From Spirosoma sp. KCTC 42546 (GTDB lineage Bacteria > Bacteroidota > Bacteroidia > Cytophagales > Spirosomataceae): a DNA stretch of 64,000 bases. Of the stretch, positions 8,753-16,508 are shown piece after piece (positions within the stretch are counted from its first letter, which is position 1; every line of letters begins with the position of its first letter). A program made the position numbers and the translations under genes. The stretch is taken from positions 4,072,501-4,136,500 of the forward strand of contig NZ_CP041360.1 in NCBI RefSeq assembly GCF_006965485.1, given 5' to 3'. The notes below the pieces were generated by a model that was not told the origin of the DNA, did not search any database, and saw nothing but the letters and a program-made list of their open reading frames with translations.

Positions 8753-9865
8753 ATTTTATTAACGGTTAGTTTCCTGTATGCACTCTTTACGTTCATCCTT
8801 TGGCTGACCTGGCTGAGGATTCCCTTGGTTCAGAGCGAAGACCTGTTAACTAATAAGCCATTTATTACCGTTGTTATTCCAGTGCGTAATGAGGCTGGAA
8901 AGATCGAGAAATTGATGGATGACCTGAGTCAACAGGTCTACCGCCAGTTTGAGGTAATTGTTGCTGATGATGCCTCGACCGATGATACCTGGAAAATTAT
9001 TCAGTCATACGCTCAACATGCTCCCTTTGCCCTCCACCCTTTGCCCTTAGCCAATGAACAAACGGCTTCCCCCAAAAAGCGGGCAATTACCCAAAGTATA
9101 GCGATGGCAATGGGTAATCTTATTGTCACAACCGATGGCGATTGCCGGGTTGGTCCCAATTGGCTGTTTGCAATTGCTGCTTTTTACCAGCAAACGGGTG
9201 CCCGGCTGATTTCTGGGCCGGTAACCTTTACAACCGAACAGACGATTTTTGACTCCTTACAAACAGTTGAATTTTCCAGCCTGATTGGCACGGGTGCCTG
9301 TACTATGTCGCTTGGTTTTCCAACCATGTGCAACGGTGCTAACCTTTGCTACGTAAAGGAGGTATTTAGCGAAGTGGGCGGTTTTACGGGTGTCGATCAT
9401 CTGGCTTCGGGCGACGATGAATTTCTGATGCACAAGATTGCTAGTCGGTACCCAGATGGGGTTCGGTTTTTAAAAAGTACGGATGCTATTGTTCGAACAC
9501 AGTCCCATCGGTCGTTGCGTGTATTTTATAATCAGCGCAAACGATGGGCTAGTAAGTGGCGGGCCTACGAGAGCTATTTGCCCTCGTTATTGGCCATCTT
9601 CGTTTTTTTGAGCAATGCCGCCCCGGTAGTGGCTGTAGTAGCCTGGTGGGCAGGATTTTTAAACGGAAATGTTACTCTTGTAGTTATAGGATTAAAAGCA
9701 ATACCTGAGTTTTTGTTTTTACGACAGATTCTTGTTTTTTTACAAAAAAAATCGTCGGTAAGGGTAATTCCATTGACACAGTTAATCTATCCATTCTATG
9801 TACTTTTCTTCGGCTTGGCCGCTCAGGGGAAAGGGTACATCTGGAAAGATCGCAAGTTGAGCTGA
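8744..9865 (+). CDS. Glycosyltransferase family 2, membrane-anchored
   Basis: 373 residues. There is an N-terminal membrane segment, then the GT-A domain: ITVVIPVRNEAGKIEKL (near 43-58), VIVADDASTDDT (near 72-83) and a metal-binding region TTDGDCRVGPNW. The acceptor region is ASGDDEFLMHKI, with QRKRWASKW equivalent to the QxxRW motif of processive synthases. Two to three C-terminal membrane helices follow. It likely transfers sugar from a nucleotide donor at the cytosolic face of the inner membrane. It sits in the cluster of flippase-like protein, GT2, deacetylase and GT2. The start codon lies in a 20-bp tandem duplication. Confidence 0.9.
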   Translation: MTIILLTVSFLYALFTFILWLTWLRIPLVQSEDLLTNKPFITVVIPVRNEAGKIEKLMDDLSQQVYRQFEVIVADDASTDDTWKIIQSYAQHAPFALHPLPLANEQTASPKKRAITQSIAMAMGNLIVTTDGDCRVGPNWLFAIAAFYQQTGARLISGPVTFTTEQTIFDSLQTVEFSSLIGTGACTMSLGFPTMCNGANLCYVKEVFSEVGGFTGVDHLASGDDEFLMHKIASRYPDGVRFLKSTDAIVRTQSHRSLRVFYNQRKRWASKWRAYESYLPSLLAIFVFLSNAAPVVAVVAWWAGFLNGNVTLVVIGLKAIPEFLFLRQILVFLQKKSSVRVIPLTQLIYPFYVLFFGLAAQGKGYIWKDRKLS

Positions 9866-9880
9866 ACAGGTTTGGTTTTC

Positions 9881-9938
9881 AGTTTACGGGTTATCAAAAA
9901 GCCATTAACTGTAAACCGTAAACTATAAACCGTAAACT
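9881..9938. repeat. Intergenic inverted repeat with AGTTTACGG phrase
   Basis: AGTTTACGG at 9881 pairs with two tandem copies of CCGTAAACT at 9916-9924 and 9930-9938. The same phrase makes up the arms at 25096 and 32524. It ends 3 bp before the apparent start codon of the deacetylase gene. Confidence 0.75.
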
Positions 9939-9941
9939 ATT

Positions 9942-10589
9942 TTGTCATTTTTTCTTCACAAGTCTAACTTTCTGCTCCGAACGGTCTACCCTGAGTGCTG
10001 GTGGAAGATCGAAGAGGAGAGCGAACCGACGATCTATCTGACGTTCGATGACGGGCCTATTCCCGAAGTGACAGAGTTTGTGCTGGGCCAATTGGATAAA
10101 TTTTCAGCGCAGGCAACGTTTTTTTGTATTGGTGACAATGTTCGTAAGCATCGGGATATGCTTTATAAAGTACTCGAAGCGGGACATATGGTCGGCAATC
10201 ATACGTTTAATCACCTCAATGGCTGGAAAACGGATGATTCAGTTTATCTGGAAAATATCCAAAAATGCCAGGAGCAGTTAGGTGTTGAAACATCGCTGTT
10301 TCGTCCGCCTTATGGCCGGATTAAAAAGACACAGGTAGCCCAGGTCATGGAAAATTATTCAATCGTGATGTGGGATGTCTTAACGGGCGATTTTGACCGT
10401 AAGCTACCCGCTGATGTGTGCCTGAAGAAAACCCTTCAATACACCAAGCCTGGCTCAATTGTGGTCTTTCATGATAGCCTGAAAGCCTGGCCGACCATGC
10501 GGTATGTATTGCCCCGAATGTTAACTCATTTTGCGGAACGGGGTTACTCATTCCGGGCTGTTCCTCAACCTGTTTATGCTGGATACTGA
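9942..10589 (+). CDS. Polysaccharide deacetylase (NodB homology, CE4)
   Basis: 215 residues. The CE4 motifs are in order: TFDDGPIPE (near 35-43, metal Asp), GNHTFNH (near 85-91, metal His), RPPYGR (near 121-126), MWDVLTGDFD and VFHDSLKAW. It removes N-acetyl groups from peptidoglycan or a polymer in the periplasm or cytosol. No signal peptide is obvious. The only plausible start is TTG at 9942, directly after the inverted repeat. The end overlaps the next glycosyltransferase start by 14 nt, so the two are translationally coupled. Confidence 0.9.
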   Translation: MSFFLHKSNFLLRTVYPECWWKIEEESEPTIYLTFDDGPIPEVTEFVLGQLDKFSAQATFFCIGDNVRKHRDMLYKVLEAGHMVGNHTFNHLNGWKTDDSVYLENIQKCQEQLGVETSLFRPPYGRIKKTQVAQVMENYSIVMWDVLTGDFDRKLPADVCLKKTLQYTKPGSIVVFHDSLKAWPTMRYVLPRMLTHFAERGYSFRAVPQPVYAGY

Positions 10590-11595
10590 CCAGCCAGGCC
10601 CGCACCAGCCGTTGATTAGTATTCTGATTGCCGCCCGCAACGAAGAAGTTACTATGCTGGATTGCCTGCAGGCTATTGACCAACTCAAGTACCTTCCCGG
10701 CACCGTTGAGGTTCTGATTGGAAATGACCAGTCTACTGACCAGACTGGTCTTATTGTCTCTGCTTTTAGTCAGAACCACCCTGATGTTAGGTTACTAACC
10801 ATCACGGAACCTGTTGCTGGATTACGGGGTAAAGCCAATGTACTGGCCCAATTAGCGCAACAGGCCCGAGGACAGACCCTCTTCTTTACGGATGCCGATA
10901 CACAAGTGCCACCCGACTGGCTTGTCGAAATCGGGCGGAGTTTTACGGGCAATACAGGCATCGTTACGGGGGTTACGCTTCCTGAAGGCCCATCGCTTTT
11001 CCATAAACTCCAGAAAATTGACTGGCTATATAATCTGACATTGACGCATTTGGTCAGTAGCGTTGGTATTCCCGTCACAGCTATGGGTAACAACATGGCG
11101 GTGAGCCGAACCGCTTATGAGGCTGTTGGCGGCTATGAGTCGATACCATTCTCAATTACCGAAGACTATGCACTGTTTCGGGCTATTGTTAAGCAGGGGT
11201 TCGGGTTTAGGAATCTACTGGACCAGAGGGTGTTGGCCCACACAAAACCTGTTGAGACCAGTAACGCATTCCTTCAACAGCGCAAGCGCTGGATGCGTGG
11301 CGCAACTAATTTGCCGCTCTGGATGGTGATTATGCTCTATATACAGTATCTGGCTGGCCCACTCTTGCTCGCATTGGGATGGTTTGCGCCTGTACTCGCC
11401 CTGGCACTCTATCTGAGTAAACTATTGATTCAAACGTTGGTACTTTCAATTGGATTAGCCCGATTAAATCAAACCAAGTTAGGGGCGTATGCGTTGCTGT
11501 TTGAAATTTACCAGCTCATTATTGGCCCATTAGCTGTCCTGTATTACCTGTTTCCAACGACGATTGAGTGGAAAGGAAGAAAGTACGTGACGTAA
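10576..11595 (+). CDS. Glycosyltransferase family 2 (cellulose synthase/hyaluronan-like)
   Basis: I start at ATG 10576, which overlaps the deacetylase by 14 nt; an upstream start at 10531 would add 15 residues with no family support. The protein is about 339 residues. Motifs are ISILIAARNEEVTML (near 15-29), VLIGNDQSTDQT, FFTDADTQVPPDWL (DxD-like) and a later ITEDYALF with QQRKRWMRGA (Q..RW motif). Three C-terminal hydrophobic segments follow. It is probably a processive or lipid-linked sugar transferase acting with the neighbouring GT2 and deacetylase. Confidence 0.9.
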   Translation: MLDTDQPGPHQPLISILIAARNEEVTMLDCLQAIDQLKYLPGTVEVLIGNDQSTDQTGLIVSAFSQNHPDVRLLTITEPVAGLRGKANVLAQLAQQARGQTLFFTDADTQVPPDWLVEIGRSFTGNTGIVTGVTLPEGPSLFHKLQKIDWLYNLTLTHLVSSVGIPVTAMGNNMAVSRTAYEAVGGYESIPFSITEDYALFRAIVKQGFGFRNLLDQRVLAHTKPVETSNAFLQQRKRWMRGATNLPLWMVIMLYIQYLAGPLLLALGWFAPVLALALYLSKLLIQTLVLSIGLARLNQTKLGAYALLFEIYQLIIGPLAVLYYLFPTTIEWKGRKYVT

Positions 11596-11729
11596 GTGGA
11601 GTGGGTGAAATGAGTAAATTAAGTGCAGTAGGCCGTCCGTTGATAAACTACCGATTACACGACCTACTCCACTTAGCTCACGTACTTCACCTACTGCACT
11701 TATCTCACCTAGACCACTCATTCCACTTA
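11593..11729. repeat. Intergenic inverted repeat, 40-nt imperfect arms
   Basis: Arms 11593-11632 and 11690-11729 are equal in length and share their outer 8 and inner 13 positions (AAGTGCAGTAGG). The phrase AGTGGAGT/GTGAAAT recurs at 36256, 36769 and 39030. It fills the gap before the TatD gene. Confidence 0.75.
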
Positions 11730-11740
11730 ATTACCGCACG

Positions 11741-12547
11741 ATGACACTTGTCGATACCCACGCCCATATTTACGACGCGCAGTTTGCCGATGATCAGACA
11801 GACATGCTTCAGCGGGCCGAAGCACAACAAATTAGTCAGATTTGGATGCCAAACTGCGCCAATGAAACAATATCAGGTATGATGGCCCTTGCCGACCAAT
11901 ACCCGGATCGATGCCTGCCCATGATGGGCTTGCACCCAGCCTATGTTACCGATACGGTTGAGGAAGAACTGGCTGTGGTTCAGGACCAGCTTAATCGACG
12001 TGCCTTCATGGCCGTGGGTGAAATTGGACTTGACTTCTACTGGGACATGACCTTCGTAGATCAGCAGTTTATGGCTTTTGAAACACAGCTACGCTGGGCG
12101 GCTGAACAAAAATTACCTGTGTCCATGCACACCCGCTCCGGTCATGATCGGAATGCATTTGCTGAAGCCGCTGACCTGATTGAGAAGCTAGCGTTGCCTG
12201 AATTAACCGGCATTTTTCACTGCTTCGTTGGAACGCTCGATGAAGCCCATCGGGCAATTTCGATGGGCTTCAAGTTAGGTATTGGGGGCGTATCAACATT
12301 TAAAAATGGTGGTATCGATAAAGTGCTGCCTCATATTGGTTTAGAACACCTCGTTCTCGAAACTGATGCTCCATATCTGGCACCCGTACCATACCGGGGC
12401 AAACGCAACGAACCTGCTTACCTGCGACTCATTGCACAGCGCATCGCTGATATCAAAGAGGTGGGTATTGACGATGTAGCACGTCATACGACTGCCAACG
12501 CCCTATCGCTACTACCTGCCTTGTACGCGAACTTGCTGCCAGGATGA
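11741..12547 (+). CDS. tatD: TatD family metal-dependent DNase/hydrolase
   Basis: 268 residues, full length. Metal ligands are in the usual order: DTHAHIYD (near 4-11), GEIGLDFYWD (Glu near 93), HTRSGHD (near 129-135), GIFHCFVGT (near 153-161) and LETDAPYLAP (Asp near 210). TatD proteins are 3'-5' exonucleases or D-aminoacyl-tRNA-related hydrolases in the amidohydrolase superfamily; the exact substrate cannot be read here. It is cytosolic. It is flanked by intergenic inverted repeats on both sides. Confidence 0.92.
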   Translation: MTLVDTHAHIYDAQFADDQTDMLQRAEAQQISQIWMPNCANETISGMMALADQYPDRCLPMMGLHPAYVTDTVEEELAVVQDQLNRRAFMAVGEIGLDFYWDMTFVDQQFMAFETQLRWAAEQKLPVSMHTRSGHDRNAFAEAADLIEKLALPELTGIFHCFVGTLDEAHRAISMGFKLGIGGVSTFKNGGIDKVLPHIGLEHLVLETDAPYLAPVPYRGKRNEPAYLRLIAQRIADIKEVGIDDVARHTTANALSLLPALYANLLPG

Positions 12548-12562
12548 AAAAGAATAATGTAC

Positions 12563-12643
12563 AATGAATACTGTAAAATGTACGATCAGTGATGTGAAAT
12601 AGAATAGGTGAAGGCATTCATTATCCATTTTACAGTATTCATT
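12563..12643. repeat. Intergenic inverted repeat, 18-bp perfect arms
   Basis: AATGAATACTGTAAAATG (12563-12580) pairs exactly with 12626-12643. It belongs to the ATGAATAATG-type phrase set, also seen near 42312. It makes a frame open upstream of the asparaginase ATG that is probably not translated. Confidence 0.85.
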
Positions 12644-12658
12644 ATCCAGTTAAAGTCA

Positions 12659-13804
12659 ATGCCTTACAGAACCATTCGTATAAATCCGATTTCGGTCAAA
12701 AGCTCTCGCGCATCCGTACTAGTTATTTATACCGGAGGAACATTCGGGATGGTCTATGACCCACAGGCCAGTCAGCTTGTCCCGTTCGATTTCGAGCGGG
12801 TACTCGACCGGCTCCCAGAACTCAATCGACTTGATTTCGAGATAACCTTATTGACCTTACCTGAGATCATTGATTCGTCGAATATGACACCCGCTATCTG
12901 GGTTGAGTTAGCGCGAATTATCCAGAAAAATTACGACCAGTACAGCAGTTTTGTAATTCTTCATGGTACGGATACGATGGCCTACACGGCCTCGGCACTG
13001 AGTTTTATGCTGGTTGGCTTAAACAAACCAGTCATTCTAACGGGAGCGCAACTTCCAATTGGGGTAGCACGTAGTGATGCCCGTGAGAATTTTATCACAG
13101 CCCTTGAAATAGCGGCCGCCGTGGATTCGGCCGCCGAATCCACGGCGGCCGTAGACTCAACTACTGCGACTGCGTCAGGTGAGGAAGGTAATCGCCCAAT
13201 GGTGCCCGAAGTATGCGTCTATTTCAATTCATTGCTGTTGCGGGGAAACCGATCTACGAAGCGGGAAAGCGTTCAGTTCAATGCATTTTCGTCGGAGAAT
13301 TACCCTCATTTAGCAACGGCTGGCGTTCGTATCGACTACAACCGCCCTTTTATCCGTCCCTATCAGCCGAATCAACCACTGCGTATCCGGACGGTCTTAA
13401 ACCCGAATGTGACGATATTAAAACTATTCCCGGGTATTACCCAACCCGTTGTGGAATCTATCGTGAACATTCCCAACCTTCGGGGTATCGTACTCGAAAC
13501 ATTTGGAGCCGGAAATGCCCCAACGGATAGCTGGTTTCTGGATACGCTTAAGGAGGCTATTGATCGGGGTGTGTTGATCTTCAACGTGTCGCAGTGCGAA
13601 GGGGGGCGGGTTACGCAGGGGCAGTACCAAACCAGTAAGCAACTACTGCAAATTGGTGTTATCAGTGGAGCCGATATCACCACAGAAGCCGCTATTACCA
13701 AACTGATGGTGTTGCTAGGCAGCGAAAATGACCGTGGACCTGAAGCCATAAATCGCTTGCGGACACTTCTAGCTCAGTCACTTAGTGGCGAACTGAGCGA
13801 CTAG
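12659..13804 (+). CDS. ansA: L-asparaginase, cytosolic type I
   Basis: About 381 residues from ATG 12659. A GTG at 12608 is open but lies in the inverted repeat and gives no family sequence. Catalytic motifs are IYTGGTFGMVYD (nucleophile Thr) and VILHGTDTMAYTASALSFML with the second-triad TDT. It hydrolyses asparagine to aspartate and ammonia. An oddity is an Ala/Ser/Thr-rich insertion after ALEIAAA, largely encoded by a 39-bp palindrome, just before the conserved strand VPEVCVYFNSLLLRGNRSTK. The insertion is in frame and probably forms a surface loop. Confidence 0.93.
   Translation: MPYRTIRINPISVKSSRASVLVIYTGGTFGMVYDPQASQLVPFDFERVLDRLPELNRLDFEITLLTLPEIIDSSNMTPAIWVELARIIQKNYDQYSSFVILHGTDTMAYTASALSFMLVGLNKPVILTGAQLPIGVARSDARENFITALEIAAAVDSAAESTAAVDSTTATASGEEGNRPMVPEVCVYFNSLLLRGNRSTKRESVQFNAFSSENYPHLATAGVRIDYNRPFIRPYQPNQPLRIRTVLNPNVTILKLFPGITQPVVESIVNIPNLRGIVLETFGAGNAPTDSWFLDTLKEAIDRGVLIFNVSQCEGGRVTQGQYQTSKQLLQIGVISGADITTEAAITKLMVLLGSENDRGPEAINRLRTLLAQSLSGELSD
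13113..13151. repeat. 39-bp in-frame palindrome inside ansA
   Basis: Arms 13113-13130 and 13134-13151 are an exact 18-bp inverted repeat with a 3-nt loop. They contain GCGGCCGC and encode the Ala/Asp/Ser-rich loop of asparaginase. The length is a multiple of three, so the frame is kept. Confidence 0.9.
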
Positions 13805-13839
13805 CTAGTTGGGTAAATCAGCGTTTTTTAGGCTAGTTG

Positions 13840-13870
13840 TTGCTTTTTTATCAGCAATCCTACATCTTTG
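13840..13870 (+). promoter_or_regulatory. Candidate Bacteroidota promoter for the tRNA-Ser pair
   Basis: TTG at 13840-13842 and TACATCTTTG at 13861-13870 resemble the -33 TTG and -7 TAnnTTTG elements. Spacing is about 19 nt, and the -7 box lies 33 nt upstream of the tRNA 5' end. The -7 fit is imperfect. Confidence 0.45.
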
Positions 13871-13903
13871 CACTCCGATTCGCGTCGGACGACCAAATAC
13901 CAA

Positions 13904-13990
13904 AGAGAGCTGCCAGAGTGGTCGAATGGGTCTGATTCGAAATCAGAAGTACTCGCAAGGGTACCGGGGGTTCGAATCCCTCGCTCTCTG
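13904..13990 (+). tRNA. tRNA-Ser (anticodon CGA)
   Basis: 87 nt with a long variable arm, as expected for Ser. The acceptor stem AGAGAGC pairs with GCTCTCT, followed by discriminator G; CCA is not encoded. The anticodon stem TCTGA/TCAGA holds loop TTCGAAA, so the anticodon is CGA, reading UCG. The T arm has GGGGGTTCGAATCCCT. Confidence 0.96.
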
Positions 13991-13993
13991 CCG

Positions 13994-14027
13994 GAAGTCA
14001 GCAAACCTACTTGCTGACTTCGTTTTT
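13994..14027 (+). terminator. Hairpin plus T run between the two tRNA-Ser genes
   Basis: GAAGTCAGCAA (13994-14004) pairs perfectly with 14011-14021 across a 6-nt loop and is followed by GTTTTT. This is a classical intrinsic terminator form, placed 3 nt after the first tRNA and touching the second, so read-through may be needed for the second tRNA. Confidence 0.8.
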
Positions 14028-14114
14028 AGAGAGGTGTCCGAGTGGTTGAAGGAGCACGCCTGGAAAGTGTGTATGCGGGTAACCGTATCGAGAGTTCGAA
14101 TCTCTTCCTCTCTG
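14028..14114 (+). tRNA. tRNA-Ser (anticodon GGA)
   Basis: 87 nt with a long variable arm. The acceptor AGAGAGG pairs with CCTCTCT, discriminator G. The anticodon stem CACGC/GTGTG holds loop CTGGAAA, so the anticodon is GGA, reading UCC/UCU. The T loop TTCGAAT is present. tRNA-Ser 3' ends are common integration sites, and a broken integrase gene starts 302 bp downstream. Confidence 0.95.
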
Positions 14115-14140
14115 CATAGTACGTTTGAAAGTGACCAGGT

Positions 14141-14173
14141 GCCCGGAACGAACCCGTTTCGGGCTTTTTTTTT
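14141..14173 (+). terminator. Intrinsic terminator after the tRNA-Ser pair
   Basis: GCCCGGAACG pairs with CGTTTCGGGC (one G.T pair) and is followed by nine T residues. It sits 26 nt past the second tRNA. Confidence 0.88.
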
Positions 14174-14220
14174 GTTCTTTTTTTGCGGTATGGACTATTT
14201 TCTACAGTCTAGTATCAAAT

Positions 14221-14253
14221 CTGGTGACGCACCACAACAACTGGTGACGCACC
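14221..14253. repeat. 13-bp direct repeat upstream of the integrase remnant
   Basis: CTGGTGACGCACC occurs at 14221-14233 and 14241-14253, a 20-bp (two helical turns) period. This could be an arm-type integrase site or another protein binding site; that is an inference from spacing and context. Confidence 0.6.
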
Positions 14254-14415
14254 CATGAAATTTTATCACCTTTTTAAATTATATAATTATACCGTTTGCT
14301 AATGTAAATATATTGATTTGTACCTTTAAGTAAGGTGGCTACCGGCCACTCAGGTTAAGGTCACAACTGGTTACAAAAATTGTCCACACCCGCGCTGTAC
14401 TAAACACACAGCGCT

Positions 14416-15241
14416 ATGAAAATTAAACGAATGGAGATTAGCTTTTGGCGACGTAAGAGTCGCTAGGCGGGGAAAATTCAAATCTATTGTCGCATATCCG
14501 TAGGAGGGGAGCGGGTCGACCTGGGCAGCACCGGCATTATGACCTATCATGACTACTGGGACGAAGATCAAAAACAAATTACCAGTCAGGACCCCGAAGC
14601 CTTTTTTAAAAACGAACAGCTGGACATTATGCGCAACCAGCTCCGGGCAACGTTCAATGATTTATTCCGAAAGAAGGAAAAAATAACGGCCGCTAAAGTT
14701 CGCCGGGCCTTTTTGGGAGAAAACACCCAATATACCCCACTGGATGCCTTTCAAATGTACCTTAAAGACAGTGCAGCTGATACCGATCGGGATCTGGAGA
14801 AAACCACCCTGGGCGTTTATGACAACGTGCGCAAGAAGCTCACTGACTTTCTGATCAGTGAGAAAGCCACGGATTTACTCATCGAAGACTTTGACCTTGT
14901 GTGGGTTAAAAAGTTTCGTCGCTGTATGAAGCAGGTGCCGCTGGGTGTGGGCCAGATCGGCCACGCCGATTCCTACATAATTAAGCAAACTCAGACGATT
15001 AAGAACGTGCTGATCTGGGCCAAGCTGCACAAGTTAGCCGACTCGAATCCACGGGAGGGAAGGCGGATTAAAGGTCCCGAGTGGGACGATCTCGTCTTTC
15101 TATCCCTGGAGCAGTTTGAGCAGCTGCGGGCCCACACATTTGAGAACCAAAGCATGCAGCAGGTGGCCGACGTGTTTATCATTCTGTGCCGATGCGGGTT
15201 CCACTATGGCGATCTTGAGGATTTTAGACTTGCAACAAACC
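14416..15241 (+). pseudogene. Tyrosine recombinase/integrase, disrupted
   Basis: Read from ATG 14416. The N-terminal arm-binding domain (ISFWRRKSR, then IYCRISVGGERVDLGSTG) is cut by an in-frame TAG at 14464. After it the frame is open: QLDIMRNQLRATFNDL, then the SAM-like core-binding domain (LGVYDNVRKKLTDFLI; VKKFRRCMKQ), then the start of the catalytic domain (FLSLEQFEQLRAHTF; RCGFHYGDLEDFR). The IS3 element begins at 15242, so the catalytic R-H-R-Y set is lost. It is typical of Bacteroidota integrative elements that use tRNA genes. The integrase is dead by nonsense mutation and by insertion. Confidence 0.88.
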
Positions 15242-15339
15242 ACTGGACAAGTTTTTAAGCAACATTTTGCAGTTGCCCATTATAATAGTCAAAAGGGGAA
15301 AGATAGCCTAACGCCGAATGCCTCCGTTGACGGTTATAC

Positions 15340-15355
15340 CGCACGGGCGGCCCCG
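15340..15355 (+). repeat. 16-nt hairpin micro-insertion 1 (CGCA type)
   Basis: CGCACGGGCGGCCCCG. Removing it restores EYIEVWYNRQRRH of the IS3 transposase. The stem is CGGG/CCCG and the loop CGGC. The flank is TAC|element|CAG. Confidence 0.9.
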
Positions 15356-15447
15356 CAGACTTCAATATATTCAAAAACAGCCTGTTTAGCCATGGCTTGC
15401 GTTTGAAAATCCTGCTGATAAACCAACTCCGACTTGAGGCTCTTGAA

Positions 15448-15463
15448 TCGGATCGCCGAAGCG
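15448..15463 (-). repeat. 16-nt hairpin micro-insertion 2 (CGCT type)
   Basis: Minus-strand CGCTTCGGCGATCCGA. Removing it restores AVAESF|FKSLKSEL. The stem is TCGG/CCGA and the loop CGAT. It is identical to copy 6, which lies in the opposite orientation. Confidence 0.9.
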
Positions 15464-15586
15464 AAAGCTTTCGGCCACCGCATTGTCTCAACAGTTACCT
15501 TTCCCGCTCATGCTTTGTACAACCAGTGGGTGTTTTTTCAACAGTTTTGTAAAGGCATGACAAGCATACTGCACTCCTCGATCAGA

Positions 15587-15602
15587 CCGGGGCGCCGGAG
15601 CG
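15587..15602 (-). repeat. 16-nt hairpin micro-insertion 3 (CGCT type)
   Basis: Minus-strand CGCTCCGGCGCCCCGG. Removing it restores DLIFH|SDRGVQY at a catalytic block of the DDE domain. The stem is CCGG/CCGG and the loop CGCC. Confidence 0.88.
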
Positions 15603-15774
15603 ATGAAAGATTAAGTCCCGCTCAATAGGCCGGTTTTTAAGGGCCATCTGCCAAGCTGGAATGGTCGTTTCTGACGCCTTCATTGACTTACTCAAAGCCC
15701 AGCCAATCACTTTCCGATCATACAAATCCATAATCATAGTCAGGTAGAGCCAGCCTTCACCCGTACGAATATAA

Positions 15775-15790
15775 CGGGGCCGCCCGTGCG
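15775..15790 (-). repeat. 16-nt hairpin micro-insertion 4 (CGCA type)
   Basis: Minus-strand CGCACGGGCGGCCCCG, identical to copies 1 and 7. Removing it restores WVSDLT|YIRTGEG at the first catalytic Asp. The 5' flank is AC. Confidence 0.92.
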
Positions 15791-16148
15791 GTCAGATCAG
15801 AAACCCAGGCCTGGCCCGGTTTTACCGGATTGAATTGGCGGTTCAAATGGTTTTCGGCTACGGGGTAAGTGTGCTTTGAATCCGTAGTGGTGATCACATA
15901 CTTCTTCTGAATGACACTTTTCAGATTAGCCTGCTTCATGAGTCTGGCCACCCGGGGACGGGATACGTTTACGCCCTGAGCCTTCAGATCTCGCGTGATT
16001 TTTGGACTACCATACCGCCCTTTACTGGCTTGTGAATAAGCTGCTGATTAATTGAGTGATAGCTTCATTTTCACTTGCCCGTTTGGTGGGTCGTTGGGCT
16101 AGCCAATAATAATAGCTACTACGGCTCACCAGTAGGACTTTACATATC

Positions 16149-16164
16149 CGCACCGGCGGACCGG
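16149..16164 (+). repeat. 16-nt hairpin micro-insertion 5 (CGCA type)
   Basis: CGCACCGGCGGACCGG. It lies between HQREFPVE and CKVLLVS. The stem is CCGG/CCGG and the loop CGGA. Here the net added length is a multiple of three (one flanking base seems lost), so the frame stays open and adds TGPPV. Confidence 0.75.
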
Positions 16165-16261
16165 TCTCAACGGGAAACTCACGTTGGTGAGCTTTTATAA
16201 ATCTGAATATTTCCCGTCGCTCCTGGAGAAGATGCCGACCGCCTTTTTTAAGATATCGCGT

Positions 16262-16277
16262 CGCTTCGGCGATCCGA
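16262..16277 (+). repeat. 16-nt hairpin micro-insertion 6 (CGCT type)
   Basis: CGCTTCGGCGATCCGA. Removing it restores AELERDILKK of OrfA. It is identical to copy 2, in the other orientation relative to the transposase gene. Confidence 0.9.
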
Positions 16278-16492
16278 TCTAACTCGGCCTGTTTAAGCTC
16301 CTTTTTCAGGCGTATTATTTCTTGTTGCTCTTGGCTTACCTGGGCCCGGCTAACGGCTGGAGTACCTGGAGTCACCACTCGTTCTCTGCGCCATCGGGTT
16401 AGAATTTGTGGGGTAATGCCTAACTCTTCAGCGGTTGCTTTTAAAGAACCTTTTGCCTCTGAAAGCTCCACGGCCATCTTCTTGAATTCTTC

Positions 16493-16508
16493 CGGGGCCG
16501 CCCGTGCG
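16493..16508 (-). repeat. 16-nt hairpin micro-insertion 7 (CGCA type)
   Basis: Minus-strand CGCACGGGCGGCCCCG. Removing it restores the OrfA N-terminus RRQYD|EEFKKMAVEL. The 5' flank is AC. Confidence 0.92.

Noticed and set aside
13809..14258. 149-codon frame across the two tRNA genes
   Set aside because: It overlaps both tRNA-Ser genes and two terminators; the translation is a by-product.
15340..15355. The 16-nt repeats as sequencing adaptors or assembly artefacts
   Set aside because: Copies differ by compensatory stem changes, occur in both orientations, and one is the landing site of a guide-matched IS110, which artefacts would not explain. Raw reads should still be checked.
15775..15790. 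GTGCG in the hairpin as the 5' end of a group II intron
   Set aside because: Only 16 nt are inserted; there is no intron body, domain V or maturase.
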